Origin: Lantana camara
Lineage: Eukaryota > Streptophyta > Magnoliopsida > Lamiales > Verbenaceae
DNA length: 64,000 bases
Reading direction: 5' to 3'
NCBI GenBank assembly: GCA_037501455.1
Contig: CM074864.1
Location: 35,056,001 to 35,120,000 of the forward strand
Of the stretch, positions 57,650-64,000 are shown in pieces. A program made the position numbers and the translations under genes. Under the pieces are notes generated by a model that worked only from the letters and a program-made list of their open reading frames with translations, had not been told where the DNA came from and did not search any database. Numbering within the stretch: position 1 is the stretch's first letter; every line of letters starts with the position of its first letter.

Positions 57650-59180
57650 TGTGACACCCCTGTCCCACATCAGGAAAATATGAGAATTAAGTTTAGTATA
57701 TAAGTTAAAGAGTCCAAGTATAACCATTGGATATCCCTTTTGGGCAGTGGTTTACGCTGAATTTCAGGTTATACTCGGTGGGCTTGGAGACTTTCCCTCG
57801 CGTCCAACGGCCCCGCGGACCCGGGGTGTGACAGATGGTATCAGAGTCGCTCGTCAGCCACAGGAGCTAAGTGTTAAACGGGGTAAAGTGCTACGCATAT
57901 GGGAGCCACCTCTTGAGCCTACGGGGCAAAGTGCTACATGTGTAGGAGCCACCTCTTGAGCCTACGGGGCAAAGCGCTACATGTGTGGGAGCCATCTCTT
58001 GAGCCCGTAAGAGCCACCTCTAGAGTCCTAACGCAGACGAGTCGGTCATGGGCTACTCATGCCCGATGAGAACGTCGCGATTCTGAAGGAGACGTGATTG
58101 TGACACCCCTGTCCCACATCGTGAAAATATGAGAATTAAGTTTACTATATAAGTTAAAGAGTCCAAGTATAACCATTGGATATCCCTTTTGGGCAGTGGT
58201 TTACGCTGAATTTCAGGTTATACTCGGTGGGCTTGGAGACTTTCCCTCGCGTCCAACGGCCCCGCGGACCCGGGGTGTGACAGATGGTATCAGAGTCGCT
58301 CGTCAGCCACAGGAGCTAAGTGTTAAACGGGGTAAAGTGCTACGCATATGGGAGCCACCTCTTGAGCCTACGGGGCAAAGTGCTACATGTGTAGGAGCCA
58401 CCTCTTGAGCCTACGGGGCAAAGTGCTACATGTGTGGGAGCCACCTCTTGAGCCCGTAGGAGCCACCTCTAGAGTCCTAACGCAGACGAGTCGGTCATGG
58501 GCTACTCATGCCCGATGAGAACGTCGCGATTCTGAAGGAGACGTGATTGTGACACCCCTGTCCCACATCGTGAAAATATGAGAATTAAGTTTACTATATA
58601 AGTTAAAGAGTCCAAGTATAACCATTGGATATCCCTTTTGGGCAGTGGTTTACGCTGAATTTCAGGTTATACTCGGTGGGCTTGGAGACTTTCCCTCGCG
58701 TCCAACGGCCCCGCGGACCCGGGGTGTGACAGATGGTATCAGAGTCGCTCGTCAGCCGCAGGAGCTAAGTGTTAAACGGGGTAAAGTGCTACGCATATGG
58801 GAGCCACCTCTTGAGCCTACGGGGCAAAGTGCTACATGTGTAGGAGCCACCTCTTGAGCCTACGGGGCAAAGTGCTACATGTGTGGGAGCCACCTCTTGA
58901 GCCCGTAGGAGCCACCTCTAGAGTCCTAACGCAGACGAGTCGGTCATGGGCTACTCATGCCCGATGAGAACGTCGCGATTCTGAAGGAGACGTGATTGTG
59001 ACACCCCTGTCCCACATCGTGAAAATATGAGAATTAAGTTTACTATATAAGTTAAAGAGTCCAAGTATAACCAATGGATATCCCTTTTGGGCAGTGGTTT
59101 AGGCCCAATTTTAGGTTATACTCGGTGGGCTTGGAGACTTGCGCTCGCGTCCAACGGGCCCATGGACCCGGGGCCTGACA
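57650..59180 (+). repeat. 449-bp tandem repeat (LTR plus internal segment)
   Basis: Three complete units start at 57650, 58099 and 58548 with exact 449-bp spacing, and a fourth LTR starts at 58997. They are almost identical. The last LTR is a hybrid: its left half matches these units, while its right half (TAGGCCCAATT... GACTTGCGCTCGCG) matches the outer LTR at 57052. Confidence 0.92.
57901..58030 (+). repeat. 43-bp sub-repeats inside the TRIM internal segment
   Basis: GGAGCCACCTCTTGAGCC followed by TACGGGGCAAAGTGCTACAT repeats with a 43-bp period, about two and a half times. The same sub-repeats occur in the other internal segments (from about 58350 and 58799). Confidence 0.85.
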
Positions 59181-59255
59181 GTTAGTACCCCTACAATGGG
59201 CGCATGGTTGAACCACTCTTTCCAATCGTGGGGTTTTCACGGTCTTAAGCTTCTT

Positions 59256-59837
59256 CTATTGCCATTCCATAACTCGAGCTCTACGTTGTGAGGGCTTTTT
59301 CCCCCTTTTTCTCTTCTTACTCTCATCCGGCCGAAGTACTCCCTCATTCCGATCTAAGCTCGATCCCAAACTAGTTTCTAGTTTGAATCTCACTTCCTTG
59401 CTCTTTACTTTCGACCTTCTTAACTCGACTTTAAGAGCCTCCTCAGTCACCTTAGTCCATGCATTAGGCTTGATTCCGGATGTTTCATCTTGAAGATCGT
59501 TTCCAATTTTCTCCATGAACCTAGCCAACCTTCCAAACTCATTCGATTGCACCCAGTTAAGGTAAGGACATGCTTGAATCTTGTGATCAGGAGCACCACA
59601 CTTGTAACACATTCCCAACCACTTTCTACAAGTCTCATACGAATGATTCGGTCCTTTAAAATGAGTACGAGAGCCTTGTTCTTCAAAATGTGACGTGTTC
59701 GATGGGGCCAAAAGCTCCCTCCCATTAAAACGAACTATCTTGCCCAGCATCTTGGTAGATTGATTAACAGCGAGGTAACTTAAGGGCTTTGAAGTGCCTT
59801 CACCTTTAGTCAATTCGAGTCTCAATTTAATGGCCAT
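59256..59837 (-). CDS. M2 Gag remnant with an intact zinc knuckle (193 aa)
   Basis: The reading frame encodes the nucleocapsid part of a gypsy Gag. The complete zinc knuckle CYKCGAPDHKIQAC is C77, C80, H85, C90. It is preceded by HSYETC (H65, C70), the second half of a first knuckle whose two leading cysteines are lost. The C-terminal third is rich in Lys, Arg and Glu, as in an RNA-binding tail. The capsid domain seen in E3 is not present upstream: from 59838 to the primer-binding site there are only about 330 bp. The methionine at 59837 may be an internal one. It is probably not a functional Gag, since the assembly domain is missing. Confidence 0.7.
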   Translation of the reverse strand: MAIKLRLELTKGEGTSKPLSYLAVNQSTKMLGKIVRFNGRELLAPSNTSHFEEQGSRTHFKGPNHSYETCRKWLGMCYKCGAPDHKIQACPYLNWVQSNEFGRLARFMEKIGNDLQDETSGIKPNAWTKVTEEALKVELRRSKVKSKEVRFKLETSLGSSLDRNEGVLRPDESKKRKRGKKPSQRRARVMEWQ

Positions 59838-60170
59838 AGTTGATAAATTGAGTTATTGGTTGTACTGTTTATCCGAATAATCTATTGAGCAAGAGATCAA
59901 CCTACAATGTACAACTAGAGAAAGTGTAATGCATGCAATTAGTAAATGAGTGTGACACGTAATTGAGGCAACAAGTATACAGATACGATACAATGCAACA
60001 ATTTAGGAATAAAAAAAAAATAAATAAACAATTTAAAGCATAATTTAAAGTACATAAAACATGAGATTTCACATATTTTAATGCAATGCACACATTAACA
60101 CGTTGTTCCTGATCCGTACGACCTACACTTGAAACGACACGACACTACCACTCCGGTTTTACAACCTGCA
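59838..60170 (-). other. M2 leader, very short
   Basis: Between the primer-binding site and gag. The coding-strand text after the primer site (TGTAAAACCGGAGTGGTAG, GGTCGTACGG) corresponds to that in E1 and E2, but most of the 1.6-kb leader is missing. Confidence 0.6.
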
Positions 60171-60182
60171 GCTCTGATACCA
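60171..60182 (-). other. M2 primer-binding site
   Basis: The coding strand reads TGGTATCAGAGC, 8 nt from the LTR end at 60191. Confidence 0.9.
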
Positions 60183-60190
60183 GCTAAGGA

Positions 60191-62790
60191 TGTAGCACCC
60201 CGCACTAGGACACCGCATCCCCCGCACTGCGACCCGAACCCGAATACGAAATGGATAGTCGGTACTCAAGTCCAAGTCGTAGCGAACGGGAGACCAACAC
60301 ACCTACTAGGCTAGGTGGAGCTAACACTGACTCAGAGTGCGCGAAAGTAACACAAATACCAATCAAACAATAGGATTACGGAAGCAATATTACCAAATAT
60401 TCAAACTAGAGCCAAGAGGTCAAATATATATACAATATTAAAATTTTGTAAATCCAAAATATAAGTCCCAAGGGTACAAAACACAAGATATGCACGTGAG
60501 ACCAAATGCAATCTATCTCAACCTATACGACCAACTATAACCCGACTGATGCACTTCCCCGCCTAGTATAAGCTCAAAGAAACTGTAACCTGAAAAGATA
60601 AGAGAGGGGTCAGTCCGCCGACTGAGTGAGGGGGGCTAACGCACACCCACACACTATTTATAATAGAGCAAAGCACATATCAAAAGGAGGAATCATGAAC
60701 CAGGAATTGGTTTTGCATACCAAAGCATTTCCAAAAGAAAACTAATACATTTACTTATACTTGGTCGAAATCGTTTCATAAACAATCCCCATTTCACAAT
60801 TCCAAAACATAAAGCATAATCCTCGAGCGAGTAACGAGCTTCCAGCCTTACCTCCCATATTCACATAAGAAAACCGAAACCATACATAATAATCCACGTA
60901 TTCTTCGAGATAGAAGGGCTACGTAAAAACTAACTATCCATACATAACATAACCTCGAGGGGTAGCATTCCCACTACGAGTCTTTCATGGTTTTTACAAT
61001 GCGAGAGTCAAAGAGTGCGCCTTCCCTAACCTCCTAGGGTCGCGCGTGACACTTCGGATCATATGGAAACTATGCTAAGGAGTGATGATCCTGATGACCC
61101 GATGCCATCCCGGGTGTCCTTGCTCATAACTCCGGGGCCCAAACATACGGAACATAGCATACATATACCAATCTTTCATGGCTTATCTCACTTGCATATC
61201 ACAACATAGCATATCGTATCATATCATATCATAAGGGTTTCAAAATCCGAAGTTGTTCACAAGATCATAACATATCATATTCAACACATATTTAACTATA
61301 TATAATATATAGTCGCATGCGGACTAGAAACACGAGCAAGTAGGGGTTATAGGTCATTTAACTAAAAGAAAAGATCCTAAACCTCACCTTTTGCGTAAAA
61401 TAAAAGACAAGAGTGTGCCGACCACCACAACCTATATCTCGGGCTCAACACCGACAACTTGGACCTTCCCTGTGATAAACGAACACAAAACCTGAGACTT
61501 AGACTCAATTATGTACCAAACGGATGCACGGCGATGCGAATGTTTGTAACTTATGTATATGAGATGTAACAATGCAACACTTAAGTCATTCAAGTTGTAA
61601 CACGTATATCTCACATTAAATCAATTCCTAAGATTAAACCAAGAATTATAACACATCATGTAACAAGTTAGTATTGTAAATAAATCAATTCAAGAAAATA
61701 AATTTAGGCAATAACAATTATCATTCAATTAATTTAAATTCATAAATTAAAATATGGTTCATAGTTAAAATATATAATAGATTATTATATATAATTATCA
61801 AATAAAACTAATACTATTAGCACATGATATATATACTTAACAAATTCAATATCATATCATATTAAGTATATATATATACATATCATGCATCCACGTAAAC
61901 ACACACACACAATTACACAATACACGTGTATGCACACAACAACAAAACAATTACATGCACATGCATAACACTTCATGCAAACAAGTAGCAAATTACACAA
62001 CCATGCATAAACAATAAAACCAAGCACAAATAGCAACAGTCTCGGCAGCAGGCTCCCCACCCGGGGAAGGATAAAACTCAAAATCTCCCCGGCCGGGGAG
62101 ATTGTTACAGAAGGAAAAACAGCAGCAGCAGGGCTGCTACATGGGGTAGAAAATTAGGGGCACGAACAATAGCAAATTCAGGCCAAGATCATGCAAAAAT
62201 TCAAGCCATTCCATGCACAAAACCATGCTCAAAACGCCACAAAACTGATAGCACAAATGCAACAGGTATGCAGTCCATTTTCTAGCATAAAACTCAACCA
62301 ATTTGCAACAAAATGAAGGTTAAATGCAAGCTACATGACCAAGGAACAGGGCTGGTAATATACATGAAATTTAGGCTTCAAATCATGCAAGAATTCATGC
62401 GAAATCGAACCCGAATCACAACGACGCAGCAGCAGCAACAAGGTTATGACAGCAACTATTTTCATGCTCAAAACTGTTCTAATGCTATGGAAAAATGCAT
62501 GGAAATAGGGCAACATCATCATATAACAGGGCACCATGAGTTCCAATCATTTTCCATGCAATTCATGCACTAAATTCATGCGAAACTCACAAAAATGACA
62601 ACATAATCAGGCTCACCACGAGGTCATGAGAGCAGTTCATATTTATGCCAAAATCCCCCAATTTTCATTCATAAGCTCAAGTGTATTAACGGTAGAAGTT
62701 AATATACTCAACAACCATGTATTTTGATGGGTCTGAATATGGGGTACAGAGTCCAATCACTTTAGAATTTGTTTAAGTGAGGAAACCAGT
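60191..62790 (-). repeat. M2 5' LTR (right edge approximate)
   Basis: It starts TGTAGCACC and aligns with 2613-2996 and then 54650-55120. It continues through a block equivalent to the mini-exon (RC near 61395-61485, with CACAG before it and GTGAGGTTT after it), an AT-rich stretch and a palindrome cluster. The expected GGGTGTTACA end is not found before foreign LTR-like text begins near 62791. Confidence 0.75.
62051..62103. repeat. GC-rich palindrome cluster, M2 5' LTR
   Basis: A perfect 22-bp palindrome lies at 62082-62103, centred on CCCCGGCCGGGG, preceded by CTCCCCACCCGGGGAAG at about 62053. It occupies the position of the clusters in the other gypsy LTRs, and the M1 version has the same centre. 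Confidence 0.88.
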
Positions 62791-63400
62791 TGATGTTCGT
62801 CGGGAAAGATGGGGTTTCTACCTGCTAGGACAAACACAAAGACAAAGTCAGAAGGCCAAGCTGGGGGAACTGGGGGTGATTCCGAGTTTGGCTCTCCGAC
62901 GCTCAAGTCAGATGAAGATCTGAAAGAGAGAATATGCTAAGTATGGAGGTTGCTTATAGTGAAGGAGATGAACTCGTATATTTATAGTTGAGGGTCAGGG
63001 ACCCTTTGGTCATTTACACCGTGTGGTCCTGGCCGAATGTTGCCCTAACACGTGGCGTTGTGAGAGAGAGACCTAGGAGAAATCTTCTGCAAAAGCTGTG
63101 GGAAGTTAGTTTTGGCAACAGTGGCAGGTGCGCTGGCATGTACGGGGTGTCAGAGAGCCATTCTAGGGGTTGGTAACGAGGGCTCAAGAGCACGCTCGTG
63201 TCAACCAAGAGCCTTGGAGACCAAGGAATCCGCTAGGGGATGAAGGCCAAGGCTCATAAAATGAGGGGGAGTGAAAGTTTCCCTGGATAAATATAGCGCT
63301 CGAAGAGGGCTTTCTTAACGGGTTGGAGACTTAGCCATGTAATATGAATCGCGCTCTTTAGAGAGCGGCGATGTTGATCACGTGCACGCGTAGCAAAGAT
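62791..63400 (-). mobile_element. LTR-like promoter region, minus strand (different gypsy family)
   Basis: The coding strand has a TATA-like CTATAAATATA (RC of 62977-62987) and, downstream, ACTTGAGCGTCGGAG (RC of 62894-62908). I recall the latter motif from plant Tat/Ogre-type LTRs. The possible LTR end is near 62791 (TGATG). No second copy is in the window, so the boundaries are uncertain. Confidence 0.4.
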
Positions 63401-64000
63401 GACACACGCTTGAGGGGTCCGAGCGCTCATATATAATTACCTTAATCACAAGAGGACCGGTGTCGCTATATTGAGTTGCCACATGTCCAAACGTGGGACG
63501 AGCGTATTTTGACCCCATCATTTTGCCCGCCAATTCTGTAGTCCTTAGTGATAAGGGCTGTAGAATTCTTCCAGTGTAATCCATCGAGCGTTGTGCTCGT
63601 ATAAGGCATGGCGTGTTGAGCAATTGTCCTTTTGATTGTGTCATAAATGTAGTCCTTTCTTTTGACCGCTCAAATCGTCTATGCATTAAATGCGGTCCTT
63701 TCTTCTGACTGCTTGTAACATTTGTGCATTAAATGCTGATGTGCGTGGGGCGCGTGATTCTTGGGAAGTACGTGACGGCTCAATAAAGTGAAAGGTTTCC
63801 TAGGCAGGATATGATTGTAATTTTCAAATTTCTTACCAGAAACGTACCAAGTTCCATCCCTATAAATAAGGGATTCTGCATCCATTTCATTTTTTACGCG
63901 AACACATCTTCAAAGCATACATTTGCGAAAAGCTCTTCGCAAACAAGTTTCAGAAAACTCAAGGTAATCTCAAGGTGAAATCTTCTAACTTTGCTAACCT
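63401..64000 (+). mobile_element. LTR-like promoter region, plus strand, cut by the window end
   Basis: TATTTTGACCCCATCATTTT (from about 63507) and a TATA box TATAAATA (63861-63868) followed by GGGATTCTGCATCC give an LTR promoter look. The following text (CGAACACATCTTCAAAGC) has no start codon or gene. It points away from the LTR-like region on its left. Confidence 0.4.

Larger units (their letters stand above)
57052..59180 (+). mobile_element. Tandem TRIM-type array: six short LTRs, four internal segments
   Basis: LTRs begin TGTGACACCCCTGTCCCACA at 57052, 57462, 57650, 58099, 58548 and 58997; each is about 184 bp. Those from 57650 to 58731 end GGGTGTGACA and are followed by GATGGTATCAGAGTC, a primer-binding site two bases after the LTR. 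Internal segments are 265 bp (227 bp for the first). Between the second and third LTR only GTGAT remains. The flanks GTTGG (57047-57051) and GTTAG (59181-59185) match at four of five bases, so the array probably entered M2 as one element and then expanded. No coding capacity. Confidence 0.88.
2613..62790 (-). mobile_element. M2: gypsy-type non-autonomous LTR retrotransposon, minus strand, outermost host of the nest
   Basis: The left (3') LTR begins with TGTAACACC at 2613 and ends with GGTGTTACA at 55244, interrupted by C0. A polypurine tract (RC) follows, then an internal region of about 2.8 kb once the TRIM array is removed. The primer-binding site is at 60171-60182 (RC), and the right (5') LTR starts at 60191. 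The only coding remnants are gag zinc knuckles; no protease, reverse transcriptase or integrase was seen. The right edge is approximate: LTR-like text of another family begins near 62791 and the expected GTGTTACA end is absent. Confidence 0.75.

Noticed and set aside
57052..59180. 5S rRNA-containing (Cassandra-type) TRIM
   Set aside because: No 5S rRNA internal control region is visible in the short LTRs.

Overview
The window is flowering-plant nuclear DNA, probably from pericentromeric or other repeat-rich heterochromatin. It is AT-rich and consists almost entirely of LTR retrotransposons inserted into one another. No host protein gene, rRNA, tRNA or CRISPR locus is visible. The species cannot be named. 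The gag, pol, primer-binding-site and polypurine-tract motifs are of plant Ty1/copia and Ty3/gypsy type, and most primer-binding sites match the 3' end of initiator tRNA-Met (TGGTATCAGAGC).

The layout can be peeled apart with target-site duplications (TSDs). Positions 1-2612 hold older fragments: two copia LTR ends and one gypsy LTR end. A minus-strand gypsy element, here called M2, starts at 2613 and runs to about 62790. Its left LTR is split by a plus-strand copia element, C0 (2997-54644, TSD CAAAG). The 5' LTR of C0 is split by a complete minus-strand copia element, C1 (3904-14018, TSD AGGAG). The gag of C0 is split by a minus-strand gypsy element, M1 (17175-50801, TSD TTGAA). M1 was then hit three times by plus-strand gypsy elements: E1 (21963-29950, TSD GTTTG/GTTCG), E2 (30057-38637, TSD GAGCA) and E3 (43264-49588, TSD TTTCA). 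A tandem array of miniature LTR elements (TRIM type, 57052-59180, TSD GTTGG/GTTAG) sits inside M2. The last 1.2 kb (62791-64000) holds two divergent LTR-like promoter regions.

C1 is the only element with an almost complete gag-pol. It carries two in-frame stops and one frameshift in reverse transcriptase. The five gypsy elements (M1, M2, E1, E2, E3) have long LTRs (2.6-3.7 kb where complete) and internal regions of at most about 3.4 kb, with a gag remnant or no coding sequence and no pol. They look like non-autonomous (TR-GAG or LARD-like) elements that would need enzymes supplied in trans.

The most interesting signal is non-coding. Several kinds of repeated hairpin or palindrome recur across different elements, with stems that change on both sides while loops or centres stay fixed: (i) GC-rich palindrome clusters at a corresponding place in all five gypsy LTR types; (ii) a five-unit hairpin array with a CGGGG loop just upstream of the 3' LTR in E1 and M1; (iii) a hairpin directly before the polypurine tract in E1, E2, M1 and M2; (iv) four hairpins about 100 nt apart in the copia leader, shared by C0 and C1. 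The gypsy LTRs also carry conserved splice-site-like motifs that would place the palindromes in an intron. Functions for all of these are inferred, not shown.
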